From the NCBI RefSeq assembly GCF_030936135.1, contig NC_082604.1, forward strand, positions 808,501 through 872,500: DNA of 64,000 nt. The letters run 5' to 3'. The translations under genes were made by a program, and so were the position numbers. How positions within the stretch are numbered: position 1 is the stretch's first letter; the number at the start of each line of letters is the position of its first letter. A model generated the notes under the pieces. That model was not told the DNA's origin. It saw nothing but the letters and a program-made list of their open reading frames with translations, and made no database searches. This DNA comes from Gavia stellata. Lineage: Eukaryota > Chordata > Aves > Gaviiformes > Gaviidae. This document shows, piece by piece, positions 1 to 13,300 of this stretch.

Positions 1-367
1 TAATAACCTGCAGGAATCCCAAAAATGTCAACAACAATTATAACAGGATTACAGGGCACTGTTTAGGAAGGGAGATGACGGGAATTTGTGTATTCTAAGA
101 TACAAAGAAATACTGGCCACACTGTTTGTCACAAGGAGGAGGAATACAGCTGGAAAACTGTGAAGAAAACCAGGTAACAGCAACACAGGATTCTGGCTGC
201 GATGCGTGTTATTTCATGAAAAATGACTTGAAATAAAATCTGATGGTCGGTGGGAGTTGTGCATAGTAAAATGTAGCTGGAGTAGGTTTGGAATATTTTA
301 ACCAGAGAATCAGAAAGCTGTTTTAAACATTGGCATAAATAATGAAGATTGTAGTTTACAAGCAGAG

Positions 368-393
368 CACACACACACACACACACACACACA
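368..393. repeat. (CA)n microsatellite
   Basis: About 13 uninterrupted CA units. Confidence 0.95.
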
Positions 394-1098
394 AATCTCC
401 TAAGGGAAGATTCATAACGGCCTCTTTCATATGCACAGTATTTTTTTCTGTGGAGGTGGAACTGGCTGAAAGTCACAGAAAACAGTCAGAAAGAGCAGAA
501 AATTTGCTGCAGTAAATACCCAAATTGCAAACCATGTTCTAGCTTGACCTCACACCTATTTTAAAACAAATACTTAAGAGTGCGCAGTGTGTGTAGCATC
601 GGCTTCTCTTTTTTGACTCATCTTCCAGACTGGATTAGCAGAGGAGAGAAAAAAAAACCTGCTTGAATATACAAAAAGGAATTGTTTTGACTAAAGATCA
701 CAGCTATTGCCATCTTCCATACCTGCCTCAACTCTGACCTTGAAACCCCAGGGCCCTTCTTATGCCAGAACTCAGCCATCTTTTCCAGATGCAGGAGCAC
801 GTCCCCACAATCCCCACGAGACCTGCATCTCGACCAAAAGGCATGTGGAGCTAAAAGATGAATTGGCTGGCATGGGTCTCACCCTGTCCAGCAGCCCGGC
901 GGCTCAGGCGCTCCCTGCAAAAGTCCCATCTCTGCATCCCCTACTCACTCAGCTTTGCAGTCGGAGCCGTGGCTTTCTCATGGACCAAGCGCGAGGCTAA
1001 GCTCGAGGTGGCAGGCATCCTGAGGCGAGAACCTCCCTTTAACGGTGGGCATCCCACTCTCTGTAAATCTGGAGCGGTATCGAGACAATTAACGGGCC

Positions 1099-1117
1099 AG
1101 AGAGAGAGAGAGAGAGA
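1099..1117. repeat. (GA)n microsatellite
   Basis: About 9 GA units, nearly perfect. Confidence 0.9.
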
Positions 1118-3446
1118 AAGGAGTTATGGTGTGCCTGCTGGGAACTCGGCTTCAAACCCCCAACAAAACAGTTACTAAATTCTACGAAGGGGAATACCTT
1201 CCCTGGAGCAGACTCCCCGCATCCCCTCAGCCTACCCAGCAGACTGCTATTAGGGCACCCTTCTCCTCTGTCCTCAAGTCCATCCTGCACAAACATCTAA
1301 ATAGAAGTTTCTTTTCCCTTTACTGAACTAAGTAACAGGCATCTCTTTTTTTTTTTTTTTTGTGAGGAAGGAGATAAGTACCTAACTGCGGAAGATTTGT
1401 GCCCGACACCCTGAATTGCAGGTGGCCTGTGCCGCCAGCCCAGGGCTGAGCAGTTCATTATTTAGGACAGATGGGATTCAGGCTTTCGCCTTTTACTTGC
1501 CCATTCCTCCTTTGTAACTTCCTGACTTCTTTTTTGCATCCTCCATTTTCGCTGTGATGTCTGGGCGCTTGCTACAGCCTAAGAGTCTTCTGAACAAAAG
1601 GAGAGACGTGTCTTGAGAGTCCACAGCCCAACCACTAATTGTCTACATCTCCACTAAGCAACAGCAACCATCATTTTTTAGAAGGGGGTGGCTCATAAAA
1701 TTTGCGACACAGAATTAAAAGATCACTTTTCTAGGCCACTTGAATTCAACAGAAACTTGTAGATTTGCGTTCAAACATACAAAACACTTCAAAACCAAAA
1801 CTCTTTGTAAGTGCTACTTAGCTTATTCTCCTTTGAAAGAAATGCTTGGCTATTTGAACATGTTTTCCACATCAATTCAACTAAATTGGTTTAAATTCAA
1901 ACTTCAAATCGAAGAACTATAAAAATCCAAACTAAAGAAAATAGCACTATGCTAATAATTTTTATCTAACACTTAAAGCATCTTTTGCTCAAAATATTTA
2001 TATTCCGATTACATTCCAGAATTATCTCTCGGATGTTACAGAGCACCTTTTTCACTTCAGTGCAATTTAGTTAGCTGATGTTCTAAAAATACTTCATGCC
2101 TGCTGACTAACAAAGCTCATGGTGCGAAATGAGATACAGAAATTTCCCTGTGCAATGCTAGGCGCCTTGGGCAGCGGTCCTCAGAAACAGGACAAACAGA
2201 GAGTGCCTAAGCTTATCAGGGATGAAGAGAAGAGGAAAAGGCATCTAATTAGACCTACTTGAAAGATCCAAGCGTGATCTTCAAACACAAACTTCCTTCT
2301 GCAGCTGAATGTCCAAGACTGACTTTCCTTTCTGTTAAACAAAAAAAACCCCAAAAACCCTAAACAAACAAAAAAGGAGAGATAAAAGAGACAGAGACTG
2401 TACTTGGCTTCCATAAGGGCTAACAGCAGAGCTGTCAGAGACCTGATGAGGACCACAGGAGACTGGGGTGGGATTCATCTGACTAAACACGAATGTCTCT
2501 AACGTAGACACCCGCGTCTGAGCCAACCTCGGTCCCATTTTTAGACAACTGAGAGTTACTCAGTAGAACCAGTGAGTTCAAGGCACTGCTTACCTTATCC
2601 TAAAGTAAATGCTTACATATTTGGGCAGAAAGACCGCACACTAGAGTCACTGATTTTATTTGTTATATCTCCTTTAAAACAAAATAGGACCTCAGTCCAC
2701 TTCTGCAGGCGGAGACAATTACAGCTACATTACAGATACATAACTGAGGTCAGACAAATGACAGTCCATCTCTCGCTCGCTGCCAAAGGATGCAAACACC
2801 TTCATGCAGGTGGGTGGCTCCTGCTCCCCAACACGTGCCACTGCAGTTGGAGTGGGAGGATGCTGCTGTGCCCAGCCTGGGGGCTCATCGCCATGGGATC
2901 GGACGTGGTCTGCATGACGGAGGTCATCGCCCAGCCACAAGCAGAGGCAGGAGCTGCTCAGTCCCACTGACAGTCCCATGCTCCGGCTCAGACCTGATGT
3001 TGTGGGCTCAAGAGAGGGGAACAGGTCCTGTGTTTGGTAGCTGCCGGCCAAAACAGGTCTATGAATACCACAGGTGGGGAACGTCCCTGTTTGAACTCCC
3101 AGTCTGTGGATATGAGATGACCTTGCTTTTTCTTCTTCCCAGCCCCCTCTCTCCTCTCCCATCATTACTGCTCTCCTGTTTTGCCACTGGAGGTTGAAGG
3201 ATCCCAGCTACCACCTTCACCCTTTACACGCAAACTCCTTTCTCTGTACCACCTGGGACAAGCCTACGCCTCCTCCCAGCTTGTTCATGTCATCCTGGGG
3301 CTGCCTTTGGGCCATGGAATCATCCCTCCCTGCCCTGGGACTAGGGGCTTGGGCCTGGCTGGAGGTCAAGGAATGGCATACTCCTTGCTGGGGATGCTCA
3401 AGGTAAGGCTGTTAGACATCAGCCGCTCCCAGGACTCTTTCTGCAG

Positions 3447-4249
3447 GCTCGCTTCACCCTAGGCATGTTCATGGTGTTCCCTGGCTTTGGCTCTGTCCCC
3501 GCTGGGGGCCAGCAGATGATCACGGTGGATTGCTACGCAGAGCCACTGGGCATATGCAAGGAGTACCTGTCCATCGATATCAGCGACAGAGACCCCACGG
3601 ACAATCCCCTTGGCATCCCCTCTACCCTCTTTGCTGAGTCCTGCCTCCCAGGTGCGCCCCGTCCACAGGTTCCCATGGCCACATCTGCTGCTGATCAGCA
3701 CCCAGGCTTACTGCCAGGACAGAGAGACACCCTGACTCTGAAGTCCCAGCTTAAAAACTTCAGAGGTTCCAGTCCTTTTCAAGTCCACCAGCGGGGAGAG
3801 GCTGGGAGGGAAGCATGGAAGGAGAGAAGGAGAGCAGTACCCTTTAAGACTGAGGCTGACTGAGCTCCATCCTCACAGCCAACTCCCCCACCCAGGTTGG
3901 GTTTTGCAGTGACCCAGGCAGAAAGGGCTTATCAAGCCTTCTGAGAGGCCAGCAGGGTCCAGATAAATTCAGCAGGAAGGCTTCTCCATCCTCAGCCCTC
4001 CCTCCTGTCTGCTCGCAGCATTTGTGGTTGATGACATGGAGGCCATCTTTGAGGAGCATCGAATCTGCAGCAGCATCAACCTCTGCCAGATCCTACAGAG
4101 AGTGCGAGGCAAGGGCGCGTTCATCACAGACGAGAACAAGTTCATCTTCGCCAACGTTCTGGTTGAGCACCGCGCCACAGCTCGCTTCAGGATCCGCAAT
4201 GGGGACAAAGTCCCCTGTGATGTGGTCCTCTCCATCAAACCCATCCCTG
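3447..4249 (+). pseudogene. HYDIN: HYDIN-like two-exon fragment
   Basis: Two exons with intact splice signals match consecutive exons of HYDIN, the giant central-pair apparatus protein of motile cilia. Exon 1 (3447-3651, after a ctgcag acceptor, before a gtgcgc donor) reads GMFMVFPGFGSVPAGGQQ and then IDISDRDP, a signature of HYDIN ASH/MSP-type repeats. Exon 2 (4019-4249, donor gtaagg) continues in phase with FVVDDMEAIFEEHRIC and DENKFIFANVLVEH. Both exons are open and join in phase (1/1), about 145 residues of a protein that is normally near 5000 aa. Because the intron is kept, this is a DNA-level copy and not a retrocopy. No other HYDIN exon is seen on either side, although neighbouring HYDIN exons normally lie close by, so I call it an isolated duplicated piece. 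It could still be transcribed, or be part of a larger duplicate continuing outside the window. The match is from memory of human HYDIN. Confidence 0.7.
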
Positions 4250-5992
4250 GTAAGGTAGGAACAAGAGGCCAAGGCGACTGTTGCTCTTGAAAGGCTGTGT
4301 GGTGGCCGGCCTTGTTCTCCAGATTCATTGCTTCCGCTCGCCTGGACTAGTCCAGCTCAGTGCAGGTCAAACTACAGGGGAGAGCAGCAATGCTGGGAGG
4401 ACAGTTGGGTTGAATTCAGTGTGTCTCAAGCAAGGTTTTGGCTCACCCTCTGGGTCTTTGGTAGGAGACCTGAACCCTTCTGAATCTCTCTTGGAAGCAC
4501 GCTCAGAGGGGGGCTTTTACTGGACTGATGTGCCAGGGCTCAGAGCAGACCGTGTCCTCAGGCTCCCTGAGGCGAACAGTCTGGTTTCACTCTCTGCGTT
4601 CAGGGAGCTTACAGTGGTGTTTGGCTCTAACCTTGGACTATTTCTGTCCAAAGCACTTCAGGGTTCTCTGCAAACAATTTGCATCAATCAAACTGTGCAG
4701 GTGCGACGACGCATGCGATTTTCTGTTACAGTTTGCTCCCTTTCTCCTGCCGGTCTGCATGGTGATGCTGTAGTTAGACCTGCTTGCTTGCCAGGACTGT
4801 TCCCTACGGGCACCTCAGCATGCAAGGTCTTGCTCTTTCGGAGCTTATAGACAACAAATCAGTCCTTTGCAGTTGGCCCCTGCCTCTCTCCCTTAGCCTG
4901 CTGGCTAGGCAGCTGCTACTTTATTTGATGTTGCATTTCCACTGTATCCCTTAATGCTGGCGAAAGAGGTGTTGGGCAGTGTTTTTCCTCGAGTGTCCTA
5001 AGTTACCACCTTGGTGCTCTGTTAAATATCGATTGCTTGCCACCTGAGGGCAGAGGGATTCCTTCCTGGGGCCTGAACCCTGAGCTGTTGGTGTGTGGCT
5101 TGTGTTCATCTGTGTAAAGGCTCAGGTTGCCTTCGTGTGCAGAGCATGTCTTGCCCTCTAAGCACTGTGGCTACTCTGCTCACATTTTCATTAACTCTTG
5201 GTTTTGAACTCGAATCAATGTGCAGTGTAGATCTACAGTGTGTACCTACCGACTCCCTGGATAGGCACATCCCGTGTGCTATCACAGGATGACTCATTCC
5301 ATCTGAGTGTCACAAGTGTGAGCAAACACATTCTTCATGTGCTCCAACCATCTACTCTGCATACTGTTGCTTTTGTTTGTGTCGTATTAGTTGGTCATAG
5401 CACAGCAAAATGAAATTAATTCCTCTGCTGAGTGGAGACCCGTAGAGATTTAAAAACTTGGACCATGTCATGTCTGAAGCTATATTACGGTACCCTGACC
5501 CAGTTGTTGAGGGCACTTGACTCTCAAGTTTCAGTACCTTGAAAGTAAACATTTTATGAGATACACATATTGTCAAGAATGGGTATTTGATCTTTATTTT
5601 TTCTTGCTGTTATGCTAGTACAGCGTAAAGACCTGAACAAGGCATACGGCATTGGTCGCTGGACAGGAAATGTGTTACACATATGCCCTGTTTCACGGAA
5701 ACTAACCATAGCCAGCAGCCATGCACTGGACATGTTTTATGTATTCCCTTATCAGTGTAAGTATTGGGAAAATTAATCTGCATTCAAAAGCACAGTGGGT
5801 AAAGGCTGAAAGTTTATTTTTGTTAAATTAAGCCTTTGCATTGAAAAAAAGGAAACCAACTTTACAGCTAAAGCAGTATCTTCTTATCAAGTATTTTGAT
5901 CTTAGACGTGAAATGAAAAGATACTAAGTTGTATATTGGATAGTTCACCTTCATGATACCAAAATTAGCTGACAGGGGTATAACTGGAGAGA
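4250..5992. other. No gene recognised
   Basis: Follows the HYDIN-like exons. I searched for the next HYDIN exon on the plus strand and saw nothing recognisable. The open frames are short. AT content rises towards 5.9 kb, just before the CR1/TOPORS-like duplicon. Confidence 0.5.
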
Positions 5993-6475
5993 AGGCCCTG
6001 GGGGTGCTGGTGGACACCCCACTGCACTTGAGCCAGCAAAGGCGGCCGGTGGTGTCCTGGGCTGCACGGGGAGGAGCACTGCCAGCAGGTCGAGGGAGGG
6101 GATCAGCAGTGGTGAGGCTGCCCCTGGAGTGCTGTGTCCGGTGCTGGGCTCCCCAGGACAAGGGAGACAGGGACAGACTGGAGAGAGTCCGTCGAAGGGC
6201 CGCCAAGATGGGCAAGGCACTGGAGCATCTCTCCAGGGAGGAGGGGCTGAGAGAGCTGGCACTGCTCAGCCCGGAGGAGAGAAGGCTCAGGGATCTTCTG
6301 CGTATCTCTCTAAATATCTGAAGGGAGGGTGCAAAGAAGGTGGAGCCTGGCTCTTTTCAGTGGTGCCCAGGGTCCATGCGGCTGAGGGTGGCCCTCCTGC
6401 AGCAGGGGCTGGGAGCAGATGAGCTCCGCAGGTCCCTGCCAACCCCAACCGCTCTGTGAGTGTGTGACGCTGGCA
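5993..6475 (+). mobile_element. CR1 LINE 3' fragment, old, in duplicon copy A
   Basis: The translated strand keeps the order of CR1 ORF2 C-terminal blocks: GVLVD, then LSREEGLRELALLSPEERRL (CR1: [14 protein letters not shown]), then a worn KGG...G block. It ends in a CR1-type 3' tail (aggtccctgccaaccccaac followed by worn ATTCTRTG-like repeats). It is highly diverged and GC-drifted compared with the younger CR1 pieces in this window. It sits directly upstream of the TOPORS-like ORF in the same orientation, and the same junction occurs in copy B. Confidence 0.75.
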
Positions 6476-6536
6476 CAACAACCCCCCCCCGCAAGAGGGA
6501 CCGCCTGAAAGGGGCCCGAGCAAACGCGGAGGAGGC

Positions 6537-7112
6537 GTGAAGCACGCTGCCACATGCCAGGAGCCGGCGGCGCCGGGAGCCACCAGGATCCCCCGGGTGG
6601 GGGACACCTGCCCCATCCGCTTGGGGCCCCCTGAAGAGCCCGCTGGCGTGGCCCCGTGCTGGCATGCGTTCTGCCATGCCTGCATCCAGCGCTGCGCTGC
6701 CACCGCCGTCGCTGCCACCTGCCCGCTCTGCCGGCAGCCCATCATGGCCATCCGCCGCCTGCAGCTGGAGGATGCCCACGGTGGGGTGGCCCGCCGTCAC
6801 TGCGGCCGCCTCCATCCCTACGCGGGGCCGTGGCCGTGGCCGCAGGGGCGGTGGCAGCAGCAGCAGCAGCAGCAGCAGCGGGGCCCTGGAGGTCCCCGGT
6901 GCCGGAGTCTCTCTGCTGAGGGTGGGGAGCGCAGCCCTGCCCTGCTCCGCCAGCGTGTCCGGAGCCTGTCCGGGCCGTGGGACAGTGATGGGCGCAGCCG
7001 GCTCCGCTACCCCCCGGAGACGAGTGAAGACCCATCGTGGCTGCGCAGGGTCCGGGAGGAAGAGCCGGGCTCGGGGGACCACGTGCGCCGCCTCCCCTGG
7101 CTCCGCTTGTGA
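6537..7112 (+). CDS. TOPORS-like RING protein, copy A (possibly broken)
   Basis: 191-codon ORF. Its RING-like block near residues 26-68 runs CPIRL, then PCWHAFCHACIQR, then CPLCRQPI. This matches the bird-expanded TOPORS-like E3 ligase family (typical form CPIC...PCRHQFCLGCIQRW...CPLCR). The second zinc-binding Cys is Arg here, and the Trp after CIQR, typical of RING E3s for E2 contact, is Cys, so ligase activity is doubtful. Further on lie a Gln run and an Arg/Ser-rich tail, ending WLRL. An AATAAA follows 29 bp after the stop. Relative to copy B, the first residues and the 5' leader differ: the ATG homologous to copy B's start is missing and a different ATG opens the frame. It is either a young gene duplicate or a decaying copy. 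Family assignment is from motif memory. Confidence 0.5.
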   Translation: MKHAATCQEPAAPGATRIPRVGDTCPIRLGPPEEPAGVAPCWHAFCHACIQRCAATAVAATCPLCRQPIMAIRRLQLEDAHGGVARRHCGRLHPYAGPWPWPQGRWQQQQQQQQRGPGGPRCRSLSAEGGERSPALLRQRVRSLSGPWDSDGRSRLRYPPETSEDPSWLRRVREEEPGSGDHVRRLPWLRL

Positions 7113-7140
7113 GCGTCTTGGCCCCCCGGGGTCCCTCTGG

Positions 7141-7146
7141 AATAAA
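7141..7146 (+). promoter_or_regulatory. AATAAA polyadenylation signal, TOPORS-like copy A
   Basis: AATAAA 29 bp after the stop codon, also present at the same relative place in copy B. Confidence 0.6.
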
Positions 7147-7306
7147 AACCCTGGGGACGGTGAGAGGGGCCTCGCCTGGTTTCTTCCGTGCAGGTTTGCT
7201 CATTGCTGCTGAACCGGGGAAGTGGGATATGGCCCTGGGACCTGGGGGAGAAGGAAGGATATGGCTGTGGGACTTGAGGAGAGGGTGGGATACGGCTCAA
7301 GAACTG

Positions 7307-10300
7307 GACATTTTTGGTTACCAGGCCTGGTTCCCTCCTTCCCAACCACTGCCAACATGCCCTTCTAGACCAATTTTCAGCAACTTTCTTAAAGGGAGAA
7401 GAGAAAAAGGATTAAAAAAAAAAAAAACCCACATGAAATAACCTCTCCCCTCCCACCCCAGAAATTATTTTTTTTCAGTGATGTGTAAGGGCTCCTTTGG
7501 AACTTCTCTTCCTTCCTAAAACAGGCCACGGGAAGGGAAAATATGTAAAGCAGCTGAGGATGAGGAAGGAATGGCAACTTTCTAACCATTTTCCCCTCTA
7601 CCTAAATGCCATTTGAAGTAGAGGAAACCAAAGGTGCCTCAGAGCACGTCCTGCAGACCTTACCCTTGTGACATCATGGGCAAATGGTAGTAGGAATTAT
7701 GGCCATAAGATGCATCTGAGAAACAATCTTGAGTCTTTGATGGAAAAAGGGTGGTGTTTAAAGGGACTGGATGACTTCAGATCATTATTTGAAAGTTGAC
7801 ATCCTGTGTTCTTTAAAGACTGAACCGTGACTATAAAATACATGCAATTTCACATGGTCTTACAAACCTGTAAGGAAACTTTTCAGAATAGGCCTTCTGC
7901 AGCGCAGCAAAGTGAGACTTGCAGCTTGAGCAGATACTAACACGGAGCCACATTTCTTGGTGTCGGTTTCTCCCTGTGCAATGCAAACCAAGTTTCGTTT
8001 TTAAAACCATGTTGGAGTGCAGTGAAAAGAACGTTTCGTACAGAACTGCATACTGGAAATGTAGAGATGATAACTACAGTGGTCACTATTCCCTGAAGGG
8101 CGGAAAAGCTGAAAATGGCATGACCTCCTGTCTCCAACCAGAGCCTTCTCATTTATACACATTATTACTTCCATCCACTCCTTCCATCAATAAAGCTTGT
8201 CATATTTTCCTTCTCCTGGCCTTGGGAAGCCAGTGCAGCAAACACCAACAGATGTCCAGATCCTTGAGACAATTTTTGACCACATACCCAGAGTGCCAAA
8301 GCTTTTAGTGCATGAGTTGAGTGCATGAGGAAAGCTCGGAGGTTTCCTTAGGATGCATCATTTTATCCCACTCCCATCCCTGAGAGGTCAGAGCAAAACC
8401 AGTCACAGCCAAGGAGCAGAATTCCAACCATTCCTTGCGTGAAGGCTCTTCTTGTGCTGCCTTTTCCCCATTAGCCTTAGTTCGAGAAGTCAAGTAGGGA
8501 AGGACAAGGGCAGGCAGAGGGAAGTTCAGAAACAGTCTACCTTTGTTACCTGTAATGTGTTATCTTCAGTAAAAGCACAAGGAACAAGACTCAGGCCTGG
8601 CAGGCATCTATCACAGCCCTTCATTGTGGTGGCTGGACAGGCACTACCCCACCCTCAAGAAAGCAGTTTTCCTCTCTGAGCTCCCTCCTGCTGCCCTCAC
8701 AGCAGGCATGGCAGAGGGCAGCCCAGCAGCATCTGCAGCGAGGGCTGGCCCCTTCCAGCCCCACTGAAAACAGCCAGTGCTGGAAAGCATCTCAGGAAAA
8801 GGAAACCCACAGCTTCTCCAGGGAGTTAGTTCTCATCCATGCAATTTAGCTCCTCACACCATTTTTGCTGGAAGAGAAACTTCTGGTGACCAAAACCAAA
8901 AGACCCAGTTGTACATCCCGTCCTCAAACTTTCTGTTTCATTGGAGTGATGGGATTTCACTGTCTTAGTGCACAAGGGAGTCTCCAAGACTTAATACTGA
9001 AATCCTCAGGTCATAAAGCACGCACTGCAACAAGATGCATATTTGAATATATCATCACTACTAATGTATTCTTCTGCTAATCCAAGTGAGTACATTCTCA
9101 GAAAATTTCATGCTGGGGGAAACCAAGTGTGGAACAATGTGCTGAAGCACTACAGAGAATCCTCGCGGGAATCTGAAGACACTTTCTTTCTAAGCCAGAA
9201 CACCCTTACAACTCGTTTCTCTCCAATCCCCTGGTCTAGTAGTGTTGGGATTGGGTTTGGGGGTGGTGGGGGCTCTTTATGCTTGTAGGCTGAGGATCAT
9301 GTCCCTTTTTGGGTGTCGGAAGACACTGAGAGGAAGCAAAAAGTGTACATTTGCCGTGGTATATAGCATTCCTCTCCAGCAAGGTTTCAGATCATCTGAA
9401 GCTATGACTGCAAAGTCACTTCTGCTGAGGAGCATGAACAACTGCAAATCAGACACAAACTAAACACCGTCCTCAAAATCCATATAGAGAAAGAACCAGA
9501 CCATCTAGCACAGCTGACTGATGCCTAAGGAGATACAAACGTACTTAGAAAGGCTGGAGGGGGGGGAGAAAGGACAACTTAATGCCAAGTGATAGGGAAG
9601 ACACTTAGAGCACAGCATCACATGAGAGACCAAGAGTATCGTTCCACAGCAACTGCAGCCAATGAATTCAGAGGAAATTTTGTGATCAGATGAAAGGTAT
9701 TTGCTCTGATTTTTCAGTTAGGCAAAGATAAGACATTCTCAAGCCTCACAAATCCCCCTCCCCATTGGTCCATAACTTGATTTCTTTTTTGAATGCAAAA
9801 ATTACCGAATGTAAGACGAACACTCTTCCCCTCCTCTACTGTCTGGCTGCCTAGGGAATTCCGGTCTACGACTACCGAAAAGGACTAGCTCAGGTGATAA
9901 ACTTTCTAATGGCGCTTGTTGATGACATCAATACTGAGATGATGGGATTTGAGGAGGGAGAGGGCAAAGAGACACTTGGCTATTTTGTAAATCCAGGAAT
10001 TTACCCACTAAAAGCTGCATTTAAGAAAGAAAAGAACCTTATGATTACAAAGTCAAACACTCAAAACTTAGAAAACACCAGAAATAAAGGTTGCTTGTGT
10101 CATCTAAATTGCGCCCTTCTTTTGCTATGAAGGATACAATCTTGAATAACATCATTGCACATGTACTTTTTACCACAGGGCCCCATTTTATCCAGTACAC
10201 AGAACAGACAATGCCTATGGAAGAAGTATCTCTCCAATAGTTTTCATCTTCGTCGTTCAATGTATGGTGAAAAACCTTATTTACTGAACATTACTCCCAT

Positions 10301-13300
10301 TTTGAGATGAAAAATAAAAATGCCCTTTTGAAATTTTCTGTTATTCCTTATTTTCAGGTTTCAAAGCATTTGTCTGCATGAATAGACTATAGCTTTGCAC
10401 ACCCACCTAACATGATGTGATATTCCCCGCATTACAGAAAGGATCCGAGAAACATCCCGATTAAGGTAAAAACATATCACCTGATTTTAAATGTCCAATT
10501 TGTTACGATGAAGACCTATCTTTAGGAACATTTTTGCATTACAAATTTGTTTGCTAGTTATTCCCAGTTATTACAGTTGTTAAGGCTTAACAACAGTTCT
10601 GTAATTAAGCCTCAAAAGCTCAGCCAGCCACCTAGAAAGAGTGGAACATCCATTTAATTATTACCTAAAGGACTAGTTCAAGCAATGATTTTCGCATTTT
10701 CTAACACTGAAGTGTTTGACTTCTCAATCTTACTAATAACCCTACTAATAGGAAGCAAAATGTGTGCTCAAGTACAGTAAAGTGCACAAGTATGTTTTTT
10801 ACGGGTACAATGAACTGTCTCGCTCACAGCTAGGCTATGCTAGGATAAGAGTCCAAAATACCTAACCAAAGAGAGCAGACTAGAAGTTGCCAACACAGCT
10901 AAAATTTCCTATGCCATTCTAAAAGGACAAATATTGCTGTCATAGGTTCTTTGTAGTAGCCCTGCTCACTCTCTTTTAGCCAACTAATTCCTATTTTCCA
11001 GATAAGCCTCAGCCGGCAACAGGCAGAAGGTCATCCTAAGCCTTCACCCACCCTCAATGAAGAGCGAAACAACCAAGGGCAAGCTTCTCTTTTCAGGTAG
11101 ACTCTCCATCTGAGTTTTTCTCCCACCCACTCCCTCTGTCCGTATCTGCTTCTGGTTCCACTGCTGCTGGACCCCTGCACTCACCTTACTTTATGGTTCT
11201 CACGCTGTTTGACTTTCCTCATCCCTTGCTGTTAAGATCTTTCTCACAGCAGTCTTTTGCTCTTGCTTTTCTGTTTTCCACTTCTCCTCAGCTGTCTACC
11301 TCTGCTTTGCAGAGTAGCCTGGTGGCAAAAAGGTTTTTCTCCCAAAGTTAGAACACAAAACCCCTTGTCAACCTGACAAGTCCCACATTCCCCGACTTTG
11401 GCCCCTCACTACATTTCTAGTCCTGTTACTTTTTTGGTTGGGAAAACAGTTCATTGTCCTGCTCTGCCCACTTTGAGAAGGAAGTCACAGGTGACTTCTT
11501 CCTCACTTTTGCTGCTCGGCAGCTGATAAAGCCTGTCACACCAAATCATGTGCTTTTGGGCGGTTCCTCCATCTGAACCACATCCACTGTTAGAAGAAGC
11601 ATGTGGGAGACTGTACCTGAAGGTCTCAGTCATGACTTGACATGGAATGCAATACCTAGTGCTTCTTCGCTTTGGCTTGAAGCCCTTTGTTCACCTGTCT
11701 CTATTTGAGCGTTAGCCCTCATGCAACTCTTACTCTTGCTGACTCTGCAGAACCTGTTGTGCTGCTTGCATGCTTCACTGTGAAATTCGAAAGCAATTAT
11801 TGTATTGCTGTACTTTTCAGCCTGACTGACAGACCCAGACCGCGAGTACAAGGGTGTGCTGCTGCTGGTACGGCTGGCCCACGCTGGCGGCAGATGTCAA
11901 CGTTGCCTGCCTCACGTGACACAACCCACACAGTGTTGAGGGCTCTTGTAACACCCTCAATTCCCCAGGGAGAGTCTACCGGGGGCCGCACTTTCCCTAC
12001 ACTGGCTTGTGCCCATATGTTCCTAGCTACAAGGCTAGGAAGGGTCACTTATCCAGCCTTCCACCTGCTTTGGGGTTGAGTACGTGCTTGGAGAACTTGG
12101 GGCGTGAATCCTCTCATTCCCAAAGCACAGAAAGAAAATAAGACACAAGTACAGAGGAGGTAGGAGGCATTTTTTGCATGCCCAGTTGCCTCCAAATTCC
12201 TGGATAATCATGTTTGTTTATGGGAAATTTGCTCTTCTTACATCGACTTTGGCACCAGCTGAGGTAATGGAAAGACATCAAAAAGAATATAAGTGACATT
12301 AGGATCTGGAATTGCTCTTTCGTTAGCCATTGTACTTTCTCACACAGCACTGTGAGTTTATGCCATGCATTAAAAAGCATGGCATCTCTGCCAATAGCAC
12401 GAGCTCTTACTTACCTGATTGCTGGACTTACAGCTATGTTCATGAGTACTTTACTTGCTGTTTAACACGACAGGTGAAGAGGTAAGACTTTCTATACTGC
12501 TCTTGAAGCATCTCTCTGCCTTATTTGAAGAAATTGTCAATAGTCCAAGTACAGAGAAATCTTCATCAAGATCATACTTGCTAGGTGATGTACATTAACT
12601 GAGCACAGAAACAGTGCAGATCAGAGCAAAAGTGCACCTGTCTTAGCATCCTGTCTCCAACAGTGGCCAACACAAGACACTTAAGGGATAGCTTAATAAC
12701 AAAGCGGTATTTCCCTGCTGTGGTATTCTCCTGCTAGCTTTCAGCAATCTCTGGTAGATCAGAGCCTGCCTCAAGTAATTCAATATTAAATGGGTTGTTT
12801 TCTTGGGAAACCGAGACACACAGAAATGTAACGTATCTTCTCCAAGGGCTTGCAAAGAAAATGGAGCATCACATCCAGTGCCTTAGAGAAAGTAACAGTC
12901 CATGAAACATTGCACTTTCCTTTAGAGAAATCCACAAGGAGAGTTGCCATGCTGGTTGTTTTGGGGCAGACAGTATCTGTCTCCCAGGAAAGGGACGTGC
13001 TCACGTTAAGCCAAAGAAACCTATCACTACCCTGTAGGGCCAGACCCACTCTGTTTCTCTATCCCTTCACGCAGTAGGTTCACAACATGGTTAAGTGCCA
13101 GGATTGGCTTCTAATGGGCAAGATTTCTCAGGAGTCATTTGCAGAATTGTCAGGGAAGGGCTTGCTTCATATATCCATTTTCTAGGTTAACCATTCCCAG
13201 TGGATGCCATACAGGGTAAGGAATGGGACCAACTCTAAGCAAGAGGACAAAAATATTTCAGAGTGGTTGCAGAGTTCTGAGTACTAAAGAACAGTAGCTG

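Larger units (their letters stand above)
1..3446. other. Intergenic or intronic DNA, no gene recognised
   Basis: AT-rich at first, becoming more GC-balanced after about 2.7 kb. It contains a CA microsatellite, a GA microsatellite and short T or A runs. The open frames here are short, start at arbitrary ATGs and resemble no family I recognise. I looked for further HYDIN-type exons upstream of 3447 and found none. Confidence 0.6.
5993..7306 (+). repeat. Duplicon copy A (CR1 tail + TOPORS-like gene)
   Basis: Near-identical to 27485-29156. Similarity starts at the shared ggtgctggtggacacccc block and stops abruptly after ggctcaagaactgg. It covers the CR1 tail, the RING-like ORF, the AATAAA signal and about 160 bp beyond it, so the unit moved as DNA and not as a processed mRNA. 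Copy A lacks about 360 bp that copy B has just before the ORF. Confidence 0.9.
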
